Shown here piece by piece: positions 17,976 to 31,656 of a stretch of 64,000 bases of DNA. The notes beneath the pieces were generated by a model. It saw nothing but the letters and a program-made list of their open reading frames with translations, had not been told where the DNA came from and did no database searches. A program made the translations under genes and the position numbers. The stretch comes from an uncultured Bacteroidales bacterium (GTDB taxonomy: Bacteria; Bacteroidota; Bacteroidia; Bacteroidales; FEN-979), in the NCBI GenBank assembly GCA_903875045.1, contig CAIQUS010000059.1:1-64000 (forward strand). The letters are read 5' to 3'. The stretch's first letter is position 1, and every line of letters starts with the position of its first letter.

Positions 17976-20273
17976 TTACATGCGACGGCTGATGATCAGC
18001 ATGGAAGTGGCCTCACCGATCCGGATGGTGTAAATCCCGGGGAGCAGACCAGATACAGATAGGGATGTTATTCCATTGAAAGGGAATTCAATAACTTTTT
18101 GTCCTAATAAATTGTAAATCTTTCCAACAGAGTTAATCTGGTTGAAATTTGTCATTTGAATGTTAACTGTTTTATCGGCCGGATTCGGAAAGATATTTAT
18201 CGAAACAGGTTGCTGTTTATTTATATCCGGAATACCCTGAATGATCTCAGCCGGTAATCGCCTGGTGATATAATTTAATCCTCCTGCGAAATTGCCGGTA
18301 ATCATATCGAACGCCTGATCATCAGTCAGATGACCAATAGACGGGGATGTTTGCCAGCCAAAAAGGGTATCCCCCGGGGTGGAGGAGAGCCAGCTGAATA
18401 ATCCACCGGATTCTGAGAATTTTCCTTCCAGGTTATTGTCAATGTTTTCAAACAGTCGGATCCGTCCTTCCTCCGAACCTGCAACCAGGAAGGTAGTTCC
18501 GTTTGGACGCCTTGAAAAGCAGGGGGTGCTGAAGCCGTTGTACGAAACGTTGTAATTTGTAACGTTCACCTTGCCGAGGCTGTCAGTAATATGGGCAAAG
18601 GTTGGATTTTCAGCGGTTCCTGTATTTTTATACAAATTAAAGTTTCCATTCTGTTCCCCGATGATCAGTTCGGCGATGTTGTCTTTGTCCAGATCGAACA
18701 GTTGAGGAGTACTGTAATCCCCGACATCAATTCCCTGCCAATTCCGTACAGGGGGATCAAATTCAGGGATACCCGGACTATTTCCGGAGTTTTTAAAAAA
18801 GAGCAAAGTCCCGTCGCTGTTTCCAAGGATCAGGTCAGGATGGTCATCGCCATTCATATCACCCAATGCTGGATAAGCCCCGCGTAAATTCAATCCTGGT
18901 ATTCCGGCCAGATGATCGGTCACAAACGTAAATACGGGGGATGATATGCTTCCTGTATTTTTAAAAAAGGTGATGTTCGAGGTGTAAACCGAATGAAGGA
19001 TGGCATCTTTGTAATAGGATCCGGCATACATGCCATCGTTTCCGACAAAGAGATCCTGTAGGCCATCCCCATCAAAATCATACAGGACAGGATGGGAGGC
19101 TGATCCGAAATCCATCATCTCGTTGCGAAATAGTTTTTCGGTCTGCAATTCAAATTGAGGTAGGGTATTCGACCCAGTGTTTTTATAGAACCACACACAA
19201 TTGTAATTATCGGAGATAAAAAGGGATGGATCAAACGGAGAAGCGATGAGGTCATCCAGTCCGTCATTGTCAATATCAATGAGCGAAAAAGCCGGAAATG
19301 AGAAAAGGTGAACAGGCAGGGAGGTGGCCGGGAAAGCAGTATCCTGGGCTACCATTTTCGCTGAATCGCGCGTACCGCCATTGATCAGTGAAATCAGATT
19401 CGGATAATCAACATCACCGAGAATCAGGTCTTTGAGACCGTCGTTGTTGAGATCAGTTGCCAGCAAAGTGGAGCCGGTGTGTCTTGATTTACGATTTATG
19501 ATTGACGATTTTAGATTTTGGGAAAGGGATGTGTCAACCATAAATCGTAAATCGTACATCGTCAATCCCAAATCCTTAAACGGGCATCCCGCATCTAAAA
19601 TGATCCGGTTTCCCCCCTCACTCTCCTTGAATTTGCCCCAGCAGGGATCAGCAAGCCTGAAATCGAGACTGTCGCAATGGCCATATTTTTCCATCGACAG
19701 ATTTTTATGGTATTCCACATACGAACCCAACCCGAAGAAGGTGAGCAGATCGGCATCGCCATCGTTGTCGATATCGGCAAGAGCAGGATAGTCAACACTC
19801 GTAACCAGGATGCCGACTTTACCTGTATAATAAAATGATTCCAGCAAATTGGTGATCAATTTGAATTTCAGGGAGGTATCTGAAATGTTTTGATACACAC
19901 GTACACCACCGTTCCCATAGGTGAAAATATCCTGTTTCCCGTCACAGTTGAAATCAGTTGTTATCACCCAGTCATGCAATTCAGGCAGTTTAAGTGCGTA
20001 TTCAGGGGCAAAAGTGTAATCCACGGTATTGGGAGTGCCATGGTTGATGAAGGTTAGCTTTCGGTTGCCATGCCGGTCGAAGATCAGCAGGTCACTGATA
20101 CCGTCGAGGTTGATGTCGATGGCACAAAACTGGCACGAATTCAGCCCGCCTGCCCAGGGAAACTTTAATGGAATTTGGGGGGACTGAGAATATCCTGAAT
20201 GAATGAAACAGAGGGAAATCCCAATAATGAATAAGAAAGAAATGCAAAAACTGGAAATATGTTGGTTTCTCAT
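17976..20273 (-). CDS. Secreted FG-GAP/VCBS repeat protein with T9SS sorting domain
   Basis: A 765-residue exported protein. It has an N-terminal signal peptide (about residues 1-29, ending HSGYSQ), then many FG-GAP-like calcium-binding blades with DxDxDG-type loops (DINLDGISDLLIFD, DIDNDGDADLLTF, DFDGDGLQDLFVG, DMNGDDHPDLILG), suggesting a beta-propeller. The C-terminus (NIFPNPADKTVNIQM onward to GIYTIRIG) is a type A T9SS sorting domain, so it is likely released or anchored on the cell surface. About residues 234-263 are encoded by a palindromic pair of heptamer arrays inserted between blades. Function beyond surface binding is not predictable. Confidence 0.85.
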   Translation of the reverse strand: MRNQHISSFCISFLFIIGISLCFIHSGYSQSPQIPLKFPWAGGLNSCQFCAIDINLDGISDLLIFDRHGNRKLTFINHGTPNTVDYTFAPEYALKLPELHDWVITTDFNCDGKQDIFTYGNGGVRVYQNISDTSLKFKLITNLLESFYYTGKVGILVTSVDYPALADIDNDGDADLLTFFGLGSYVEYHKNLSMEKYGHCDSLDFRLADPCWGKFKESEGGNRIILDAGCPFKDLGLTMYDLRFMVDTSLSQNLKSSIINRKSRHTGSTLLATDLNNDGLKDLILGDVDYPNLISLINGGTRDSAKMVAQDTAFPATSLPVHLFSFPAFSLIDIDNDGLDDLIASPFDPSLFISDNYNCVWFYKNTGSNTLPQFELQTEKLFRNEMMDFGSASHPVLYDFDGDGLQDLFVGNDGMYAGSYYKDAILHSVYTSNITFFKNTGSISSPVFTFVTDHLAGIPGLNLRGAYPALGDMNGDDHPDLILGNSDGTLLFFKNSGNSPGIPEFDPPVRNWQGIDVGDYSTPQLFDLDKDNIAELIIGEQNGNFNLYKNTGTAENPTFAHITDSLGKVNVTNYNVSYNGFSTPCFSRRPNGTTFLVAGSEEGRIRLFENIDNNLEGKFSESGGLFSWLSSTPGDTLFGWQTSPSIGHLTDDQAFDMITGNFAGGLNYITRRLPAEIIQGIPDINKQQPVSINIFPNPADKTVNIQMTNFNQINSVGKIYNLLGQKVIEFPFNGITSLSVSGLLPGIYTIRIGEATSMLIISRRM
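19485..19575. repeat. Inverted pair of heptamer arrays within the FG-GAP gene
   Basis: Five units GATTTAC, GATTTAT, GATTGAC, GATTTTA, GATTTTG (19485-19519) face the inverted series AAATCGT, AAATCGT, ACATCGT, CAATCCC, AAATCC (19542-19575) across 22 nt. The pair can fold into an imperfect hairpin and is read in frame without stops on the minus strand. Confidence 0.85.
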
Positions 20274-20280
20274 CGTTTTA

Positions 20281-20309
20281 CAAAGTTATCCAAACTTTTT
20301 TTACCTTTG
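20281..20309. promoter_or_regulatory. Divergent promoter-like -7 elements (TAnnTTTG)
   Basis: TACCTTTG at 20302-20309 (plus strand, toward the response regulator) and TAACTTTG at 20288-20281 (minus strand, toward the FG-GAP gene) match the Bacteroidota -7 consensus TAnnTTTG. Clear -33 TTTG partners at 19-21 bp are not obvious, and the minus-strand leader would be very short, so this is a candidate only. Confidence 0.35.
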
Positions 20310-20346
20310 AATAAATCTTAAGTCACCAGCGCACATGCCATCCCTT

Positions 20347-20388
20347 AAATCGTAAATCGTAAATCGTAAATCCCAAATCGTAAATCAA
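20347..20388. repeat. Heptamer array AAATCGT, 6 units, ending 1 nt before a start codon
   Basis: AAATCGT three times, AAATCCC, AAATCGT, AAATCAA, ending just before the ATG at 20390. In the gene direction it contains TAA stops, unlike the intragenic arrays. It probably forms most of the 5' leader of the response regulator gene. Confidence 0.9.
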
Positions 20389-20389
20389 C

Positions 20390-21541
20390 ATGTCCCGAAT
20401 CCTGATCATCGACGACGAAAGAAGTATCAGAAACACATTGCGAGAAATTCTTGAATACGAAAAGTATACTGTCGACGATGCTGCTGATGGTGAAATCGGG
20501 CTTCAAATGGTCAGGGAGCATAAATACGATGCCATTCTTTGCGATATAAAAATGCCAAAAATGGATGGCATTGAGGTGCTTGTGAAGATATTTGAATTGG
20601 TGGATACCCCTGTCATCATGATTTCGGGCCATGGTACCATTGATACTGCTGTGGAGGCCATCAAAAAAGGGGCTTATGATTACATTTCGAAACCCATTGA
20701 CCTGAATCGTTTACTGGTCGCTTTGCGCAATGCTCTTGACCGTACAAGCCTGGTGGATGAGGCCCGATTGCTGCGACGCAGAATCGGGGCCAGTTATGAG
20801 ATGATCGGCCTCAGTGAACCGATGATGCAGATCAGGTCGATGATTGCAAAAGTGGCGCCTACAGATGCCCGTGTACTGATAACAGGCGAAAACGGAACAG
20901 GTAAAGAGTTGGTTGCCCGTCATCTCCATGCCTTGAGCCACCGGTGTAACGGACCGTTTATTGAAGTGAATTGTGCGGCCATCCCTGCCGAACTGATCGA
21001 AAGCAACCTCTTCGGCCATGAAAAAGGTTCATTTACCTCTGCCATCAAGCAGCATAAAGGTGATTTTGAACAGGCTAACGGAGGAACGCTCTTTCTCGAT
21101 GAAATAGGTGATATGAGCCTTTCGGCTCAATCGAAGGTTTTACGGGCCCTTCAGGAAAACAAGATCACCCGGGTGGGAGGGGAGAAGGAGATTCCGGTGG
21201 ATGTGCGCATCATTGCTGCTACCAATAAAAACATCCGGGAGGAGATTCTCCATAAAACCTTTCGTGAAGATCTGTATCACCGTTTAAGTGTGATTGTCAT
21301 AGAAGTTCCGCCACTTCGTAACAGGCTGGACGATCTTCCGTTGCTGGCGGGCCAATTCCTTGCCGATTATTGCATTGGGATGGGAAAACCGCCGATGGAG
21401 TTTGATCCGCAGGCCATCGAGGCTCTTAAGGAGATTCGATGGACCGGCAACATCCGCGAGTTGAAAAATGTGGTAGAACGCCTGGCTATTTTATGCGATG
21501 CCTCGATCAATGCGGAGGATGTTAAACGGTTTGCGATCTGA
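20390..21541 (+). CDS. NtrC-like response regulator (receiver + AAA+ domain) without C-terminal HTH
   Basis: A 383-residue protein. The receiver domain has the acidic pair IIDDE and phospho-acceptor Asp52 (LCDIKMPKMDG). The AAA+ domain has Walker A GENGTGKE (about residue 166), GGTLFLDEIGDM as Walker B, and the arginine finger region. The sigma54-contact loop is GSFTSA (about residues 212-217), not GAFTGA. The protein ends at VERLAILCDASINAEDVKRF without the Fis-type DNA-binding domain found in about 450-residue NtrC proteins. Both points suggest a role other than classic sigma54 activation at a bound enhancer; similar proteins are, from memory, common in Bacteroidota. No sensor kinase is adjacent. 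Confidence 0.85.
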   Translation: MSRILIIDDERSIRNTLREILEYEKYTVDDAADGEIGLQMVREHKYDAILCDIKMPKMDGIEVLVKIFELVDTPVIMISGHGTIDTAVEAIKKGAYDYISKPIDLNRLLVALRNALDRTSLVDEARLLRRRIGASYEMIGLSEPMMQIRSMIAKVAPTDARVLITGENGTGKELVARHLHALSHRCNGPFIEVNCAAIPAELIESNLFGHEKGSFTSAIKQHKGDFEQANGGTLFLDEIGDMSLSAQSKVLRALQENKITRVGGEKEIPVDVRIIAATNKNIREEILHKTFREDLYHRLSVIVIEVPPLRNRLDDLPLLAGQFLADYCIGMGKPPMEFDPQAIEALKEIRWTGNIRELKNVVERLAILCDASINAEDVKRFAI

Positions 21542-21548
21542 CCATTTG

Positions 21549-24500
21549 CTAATAGGTTCTCAGGCACCGCAATGAAAACCCGTTCATTTTATATCCGGTT
21601 TCGTTCATCAGACAATTTGCACTTTCGAAATAGAGCCGCCATCCTTCAGTAGCACTATACTGTGCGTTGCTCCAGTATTTACCATATACACCACGGGTGT
21701 TTAGTGTACCATCCTGGTAGAGGAGTGACCCGGCAGCATGGAGTTTTAAAGCAGAATTCCATGGACCATTCCATTCTGTCCAGTTTCCAACTGCGTCCAC
21801 ATTTGTCCATTCAGTGAAAGATGGAATATGCCATTCAATGCCAAGTTCAAGCTTACATGGGTCGTTGGCAGCATCCCATTCGGCAATTTCACTAATATTG
21901 TCTATCCAGGTTGTGTTGGGAGTTCTTATGGTACCATCATGTTTATACCCCTGTTTCCGGTTAAACTGCCAGTACCATCCCGCAGATGCTTCGCTGGTAT
22001 CGCTAACTGTGGCTGCCTGATGGTCAGCTCCAAGGTTCTTGGTAATCCAACATTTGTTTGGCTCTCCGGGGATATTTGTCACTGTGCCGTAGCTGACTGT
22101 TTTTGTAATTGGTGCAATGGTTCCTGCAACGTGGCTGACGGTTATGGATAATCCACATTCAGGAGGAGTTGTAACGTTCAATTCATTCCCGTAGGAAGTT
22201 CCAATACCATTTACCGCATAAGAACGGAAATAGTACAGGGTATTCGGAGTCAGCCCGGTAATGCTGCTCACAAAAACCCCCGTGCCGTTTCCATCAGTTG
22301 TATGGCTGTTCGTAATGGTCGGGTTCGGGCTTGTACCCCAGCATACACCTCGGAAAGTAACCACAGCTCCTCCATCAGAGGTTACAATTCCTCCGCCTGT
22401 GCAAGAACTTTGTCCAAGGTTTGTGATCGAGGCAGTTGTAACTACCGGGATTACAGGATTAAGCAACGTTGTAAATGCTATTTCATTTCCATAAGCTGTT
22501 CCGGCACTGCTGGTTGCATAGGCACGCACATAATAAATCATGTTTGGCGTAAGTCCGGTTAAATTGCTGGCAAAAATTCCTGTTCCATTCCCGTCGATGG
22601 TCTTGCTGTTTGCCGTAGTTGGTGTAGGTGCGGTATTCCAGCAAACTCCTCTGGCATTCACCGTTGCTCCGCCATCCGCCGTAACATTTCCTCCGCTGGT
22701 CGCAGTTGTCAGGGTGATGAGTGATACAGCAGCAGTGGTGAGGGTGGGCAGCAACGGTGATGTTGTAAAGGTTTGCTGATTCCCGTAATAAGTTCCCGAG
22801 CCATTTGTTGCATAAGCCCGTACATAATACAAGGTCATAACTGTTAACCCTGTCATGTTGCTGGTAAATGCACCGGTTCCTGTTCCTTCGGTGGTGTGGC
22901 TGCCTGCGACCGTCGGATTTGCCGTTACACTCCAGCAAATTCCCTTGGATGAAATGGTTGCCCCGCCGCCGGCGGTAATGTTCCCTCCGCTGACAGCCGA
23001 AACCTGGGTAATGGCTGAAACGGCATTTGTAGTTATTACCAGCGATGTCACAAAGGTCACCTCATTTCCATACGCTGTTCCCACACTATTTACTGCATAG
23101 GCTCTCACATAATAAAGCGTGTTTGATACAAGTCCTGTGATGCTGCTCACAAATGCACCTGTTCCTCCGCCATCGGTGGTATGACTATTCGTAATTGTCG
23201 GGTTAGGGGTGGTACTCCAGCAAATTCCGCGGAAAGAAACAATAGCAGAACCATCTCCGGTTACATCCCCTCCGCCTGTAGCAGTGGTTTGGCTGATGTT
23301 GGTGACCGCTGTCGTAATAATGGCAGGTAGTACCGGATTTGGCAGTGTCGAAAATGTAATTTCATTGCCGTAGGCCGTTCCCACGCTGTTTGTTGCATAA
23401 GCCCTCAAATAATAAAGAGTATTCGTTGTGAGGCTTGTCAGGTTGGCGATAAACACTCCTGTTCCTGTTCCATTTGTTGTGTGGCTGCCGGTGGCCAAAG
23501 GATTCGGAGTCGTGCTCCAGCAAACCCCGCGGGCTGTGACATTAACTCCGCCGTTGCTGGTAACCTGGCCACCCACGATGGCGGTGTTTTGGGAAATGTT
23601 AGTGATGGTGCCAGTGGTAACGGATGGTATCGTTGAATTTGAAGTGGTAAATGTCAGCTGATTTCCATAAAAAGCCCCGGAACTGTTAACTGCATAAGAC
23701 CGGACATAATAAAGTGTATTTCCTGCAAGCCCTGAAAGATTGCTCACAAAGGAACCTGTTCCGGCACCATCTGATGTAGAATTGGTTGCAATTGTCGGAT
23801 TTGAGCTTGTGCCCCAGCATACGCCGCGTGCCGTTACAGCAGCGCCCCCGTCATTCGTGATATTTCCACCGCTGGCAGCAGATGTTGGGGTGACAGTGGA
23901 TATGCTGACGGTTGTAAGGGTTATTACTCCGAGGGTTGTAAAAATGAATTCATTTCCGTATGATGTTCCCACGCTGTTCACAGCAAAGGCACGGGCATAG
24001 TAGGTTGTGTTCAGTGTCAATCCTGTTATGTAACTTATGAACAAGCCATTGCCGCTGCCATCGGTTGTATGACTGTTTGAAATGGTGGGATTGGGGCTCG
24101 TACTCCAGCACATTCCGCGAAAAAAAACATCGGTTCCGCCATTGCCGATTACCTCCCCACCGCTGGTGGCAGTGGTTTGGGCAATGCCTGTGACCACAGT
24201 AGTCGTAATATTTGCCAGAGTTGGTGCAGAACTAAAGGTTTGCTGGTTGCCATAAGCAGTTCCGGCACTGTTTGTGGCATAAGCCCTCAAATAATACAAT
24301 GTGTTCCCTGTAAGGCCTGTAAGGTTGCTGGTGAACGGTCCGGTTCCGGTTCCGTTAACGGTAAAACTATTGGTGGTTGTGGGATTCGGAGAAGTACTCC
24401 AGCAAACACCTCTTGCTGTAACAGGGTCAGCTCCGTCAGAAATTACCACACCCCCACTCATTGCAGTTGTTTGGGTAATGCTGGTGACAGTAGTTGTCGT

Positions 24501-25247
24501 CAATACTGGTAGATTTGGCAACGTCGTGAATGTCAGTTGATTTCCATACGATGTTCCCAGGATATTGGTTGCATAAGCTCTTATGTAATAGACTGTTTTT
24601 GGATTAAGTCCGCTAAGGTTGCTCACAAACAAATTAGTGCCGATCCCATCAATGGTATGGCTTGAAGCAATTGTCGGACTTACTGCAGTGCTCCAGCAAA
24701 CGCCCCTGGCAATGACCGGTGAACCACCATCGGACGTTATATTTCCTCCACTTATTGCCAGGCCGGAAGCAATACCTGTTACGTCTGTCGTTGTGAGAAT
24801 GGGAAGCTGGATGCCACCCCAGGATGGAACTCCGTTATTCAAAGTCAGCACCTGCCCGTTATTGCCAACAGGTACTCTTACCCATTGAGTTCCGTTCCAA
24901 TACTGCATATCCCCGATATTTGCACCCTGAGGGGCTAAAACAGGTATCCATTTTGTCCCGTTCCAACAATAATAACCTGCTGCAACATTATTGGGGGCAG
25001 TGCCGGCTGTTGCAGTGTTATAAACAAGCAATCCAACCGCAACCGGCGTTGAAACCGGCGCTGCAACATTGATAGCTGTAAGTGCAACCCGTGGTGGGAG
25101 CAGCCCTTTTACAGTAGATTTCACATCGAGCATGGCCGAAGGGTCGGGGCTTGCGCCATCTGTGTTTATACCAATCTGCGCTTTGAGTTGGATGGAAGTA
25201 AGTAATAGAATTGTTGCAATAAGGACAGCAAGTAACCGATTTTTCAT
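21549..25247 (-). CDS. Large exported protein: nine ~95-residue Fn3-like repeats plus C-terminal FISUMP domain
   Basis: About 1,232 residues starting at MKNRLLAVLIATILLL (signal peptide ending LKAQ); this ATG is preferred to one 9 codons upstream because the signal peptide then starts normally. An N-terminal GINTDGASPDPSAMLDVKS segment is typical of Bacteroidota surface proteins. Nine tandem repeats follow, each with RGVCWSTxPNPT, a TDGxGTGxF stretch, LYYVRAYATNSxGTxYGN and ending TFTT. The C-terminal ~200 residues are a FISUMP (Fibrobacter major paralogous) domain with CWITKNLGADHQA, WHIPSFTEW and SLRCLRTY. No T9SS tail is seen. Likely surface adhesion or structural role; substrate unknown. 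Confidence 0.85.
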   Translation of the reverse strand: MKNRLLAVLIATILLLTSIQLKAQIGINTDGASPDPSAMLDVKSTVKGLLPPRVALTAINVAAPVSTPVAVGLLVYNTATAGTAPNNVAAGYYCWNGTKWIPVLAPQGANIGDMQYWNGTQWVRVPVGNNGQVLTLNNGVPSWGGIQLPILTTTDVTGIASGLAISGGNITSDGGSPVIARGVCWSTAVSPTIASSHTIDGIGTNLFVSNLSGLNPKTVYYIRAYATNILGTSYGNQLTFTTLPNLPVLTTTTVTSITQTTAMSGGVVISDGADPVTARGVCWSTSPNPTTTNSFTVNGTGTGPFTSNLTGLTGNTLYYLRAYATNSAGTAYGNQQTFSSAPTLANITTTVVTGIAQTTATSGGEVIGNGGTDVFFRGMCWSTSPNPTISNSHTTDGSGNGLFISYITGLTLNTTYYARAFAVNSVGTSYGNEFIFTTLGVITLTTVSISTVTPTSAASGGNITNDGGAAVTARGVCWGTSSNPTIATNSTSDGAGTGSFVSNLSGLAGNTLYYVRSYAVNSSGAFYGNQLTFTTSNSTIPSVTTGTITNISQNTAIVGGQVTSNGGVNVTARGVCWSTTPNPLATGSHTTNGTGTGVFIANLTSLTTNTLYYLRAYATNSVGTAYGNEITFSTLPNPVLPAIITTAVTNISQTTATGGGDVTGDGSAIVSFRGICWSTTPNPTITNSHTTDGGGTGAFVSSITGLVSNTLYYVRAYAVNSVGTAYGNEVTFVTSLVITTNAVSAITQVSAVSGGNITAGGGATISSKGICWSVTANPTVAGSHTTEGTGTGAFTSNMTGLTVMTLYYVRAYATNGSGTYYGNQQTFTTSPLLPTLTTAAVSLITLTTATSGGNVTADGGATVNARGVCWNTAPTPTTANSKTIDGNGTGIFASNLTGLTPNMIYYVRAYATSSAGTAYGNEIAFTTLLNPVIPVVTTASITNLGQSSCTGGGIVTSDGGAVVTFRGVCWGTSPNPTITNSHTTDGNGTGVFVSSITGLTPNTLYYFRSYAVNGIGTSYGNELNVTTPPECGLSITVSHVAGTIAPITKTVSYGTVTNIPGEPNKCWITKNLGADHQAATVSDTSEASAGWYWQFNRKQGYKHDGTIRTPNTTWIDNISEIAEWDAANDPCKLELGIEWHIPSFTEWTNVDAVGNWTEWNGPWNSALKLHAAGSLLYQDGTLNTRGVYGKYWSNAQYSATEGWRLYFESANCLMNETGYKMNGFSLRCLRTY

Positions 25248-25383
25248 AATAATGGAGTTTTGATTTAATTTCAACTTTATTTAATTATTTGAGAACTCTG
25301 AGCATCTTGGTTTTAGTAGTAAAGTACTTTTATATTGGAAGTGCCTGACTCATATTGTTAAAAAAGAGAGTGTTATTCAATAA

Positions 25384-30062
<4,679 letters not shown>

Positions 30063-30152
30063 TTATTTGTTCGAAAATAGGGAATTTTCCTTTATGATGA
30101 TCAAAGTTTTCCTCCTAACTTCGTACTTTGTTTACCTGTTCAACTTTGTGCG

Positions 30153-30833
30153 ATGAAAAAACTTGTTGTGCTCACCGGTGCAGGCATGAGCCAGGAGAGC
30201 GGAATTAAAACCTTCAGGGATGCCGATGGCCTCTGGAATAATTACCGTATAGAGGAAGTTGCCTCTCCTGAGGCCTGGGAGCGTGATCCGCAGCTGGTGC
30301 TCGATTTTTACAACATGCGGCGTAAGCAACTGTATGAGGTTGAGCCTAATGAGGCGCATTATGCGCTTGCAAAACTGGAAGAGAATTATGATGTTCAGAT
30401 CATTACCCAGAATGTAGATGACCTCCATGAGCGGGCTGGCTCATCGAAGGTGCTCCATCTTCACGGGGAGTTGAAAAAGGTGCGATCAACAGCCGATGCC
30501 GATCTCGTTAACACCCTCCCTGGCTGGGAACTCAAATTGGGTGATCTTTGTGAAAAAGGATCACAACTTCGCCCGCATATCGTGTGGTTTGGCGAGCCCG
30601 TACCCAATATCATGACTGCCACAACCATGGTAAAACATGCTGATATTTTCCTGGTTATTGGCACCTCCATGCAAGTTTATCCTGCCGCCGGGCTGATGCA
30701 ATATGTTCCTTCTAGGGTTCCAAAATATTTAATTGATCCGGAGGCAGAACCTCAATATTACGTGGAGAACCTTACAATTATTAAAAAAAAGGCAATTGCA
30801 GGAGTGAGGAAGTTTGTTGAGTTACTCTCGTAA
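30153..30833 (+). CDS. cobB: SIR2-family NAD-dependent protein deacylase (CobB-like)
   Basis: 226 residues. NAD-binding motifs GAGMSQESGIKTFRD and QNVDDLHERAG, then the catalytic His in HLHGEL. FYNMRR retains the Tyr and Arg that favour succinyl-lysine substrates in CobB/SIRT5. Of the usual zinc-binding Cys pairs, only one Cys (GDLCEKG) remains in this region, so the zinc module appears reduced. The TAA stop is at the edge of a heptamer array and the gene overlaps convergent cutC by 12 bp. Confidence 0.9.
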   Translation: MKKLVVLTGAGMSQESGIKTFRDADGLWNNYRIEEVASPEAWERDPQLVLDFYNMRRKQLYEVEPNEAHYALAKLEENYDVQIITQNVDDLHERAGSSKVLHLHGELKKVRSTADADLVNTLPGWELKLGDLCEKGSQLRPHIVWFGEPVPNIMTATTMVKHADIFLVIGTSMQVYPAAGLMQYVPSRVPKYLIDPEAEPQYYVENLTIIKKKAIAGVRKFVELLS

Positions 30834-31565
30834 ATCGTAAATCCCCAATCGTAAATCTCTTATCCTCCGCCAATCCGTCACCGTATGTTCAAACTCCGAC
30901 TGCTCCGGCTTTCCCATATAAACACTGGGTTGTTTGAAGGTCATACGGCTGGGTTCCTGTTTTTCCAGGTGAATGTGGACCTCTTGTGCCCCGGTTGACT
31001 CAATCAAAGCTGCCACATTGTGTTCTTTTACCCCGCTGCCGGGCATAATGATGATGCGTCCGGAAGATTTGGTGATTAAATCCCTGATCAACGGAGCGCC
31101 TTGCGGGGCAGTAGGTTGTTGTCCAGAGGTAAGAATTCTGTCGATGCCCAAACTGATAAGGTCTTCCATGGCTTTATAAGGATCGGCAGTCATATCAAAG
31201 GCACGATGACAGGTGATGCCCATCGGGCGTGCAAGTTCCACAAGCCTCTTCATCCTCACCCGATCGATTGTTCCATCGGGCAGGAGGATGCCGAAAACCA
31301 CCCCATCGGCGCCAAGTCCCTTTGCCGCCACGATATCTTCCTGCATGATCTCAAATTCATCCTCGGAATAGAGAAAATCACCCCCGCGTGGCCTGATCAT
31401 CACAAACAACCCGATATGAAGGTTTTTCCGGGCGAAGCGGATGGCGCCGGCACTCGGCGTTGTGCCGCCGTCATGCAGGTTTTCACAAAGTTCGACCCGG
31501 TCGGCGCCCCCTTTTTGGGCTTCAATGGCCGATATGGCTGAGTTTACGCAGGCTTCGAGGATCAT
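30822..31565 (-). CDS. cutC: CutC family protein
   Basis: 247 residues starting at MILEACVNS, the usual CutC N-terminus (ILEACVNSAISAIEAQKGGADRVELC). GLFVMIRPRGGDFLYS, GADGVVFGILLPDG, CHRAFDMT and GIDRILTSGQ are family motifs of this TIM-barrel. CutC has been linked to copper tolerance, but its enzymatic role is unsettled. A longer frame to 31625 would only add array-derived residues (MPTCPLAHAP), so the internal ATG is preferred. The C-terminal ~10 residues are array-encoded and probably not part of the original fold. Confidence 0.9.
   Translation of the reverse strand: MILEACVNSAISAIEAQKGGADRVELCENLHDGGTTPSAGAIRFARKNLHIGLFVMIRPRGGDFLYSEDEFEIMQEDIVAAKGLGADGVVFGILLPDGTIDRVRMKRLVELARPMGITCHRAFDMTADPYKAMEDLISLGIDRILTSGQQPTAPQGAPLIRDLITKSSGRIIIMPGSGVKEHNVAALIESTGAQEVHIHLEKQEPSRMTFKQPSVYMGKPEQSEFEHTVTDWRRIRDLRLGIYDLRE
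30832..30859. repeat. Heptamer array (AAATCGT/AAATCCC), 4 units, at the cobB/cutC convergent ends
   Basis: AAATCGT, AAATCCC, CAATCGT, AAATCTC. On the plus strand it overlaps the cobB stop; on the minus strand it encodes the last residues of CutC (DLRLGIYDLRE). Confidence 0.88.
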
Positions 31566-31593
31566 GGTGGGGGAGTTCAGAGGTTGGTGAATG

Positions 31594-31641
31594 GTGGGCG
31601 CGTGGGCGAGTGGACAGGTGGGCAAGTGGGCAAGTGGGCGT
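31594..31641. repeat. Octamer array (GTGGGCAA), 6 units, upstream of cutC
   Basis: GTGGGCGC, GTGGGCGA, GTGGACAG, GTGGGCAA twice, GTGGGCGT, lying between the stop of the hydrolase gene (31657) and the cutC start (31565). Confidence 0.92.
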
Positions 31642-31656
31642 GCATGTGGTCAAACT

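Noticed and set aside
31565-31625. Longer CutC start giving MPTCPLAHAP
   Set aside because: The extension is array-derived; the internal ATG matches the conserved CutC N-terminus.
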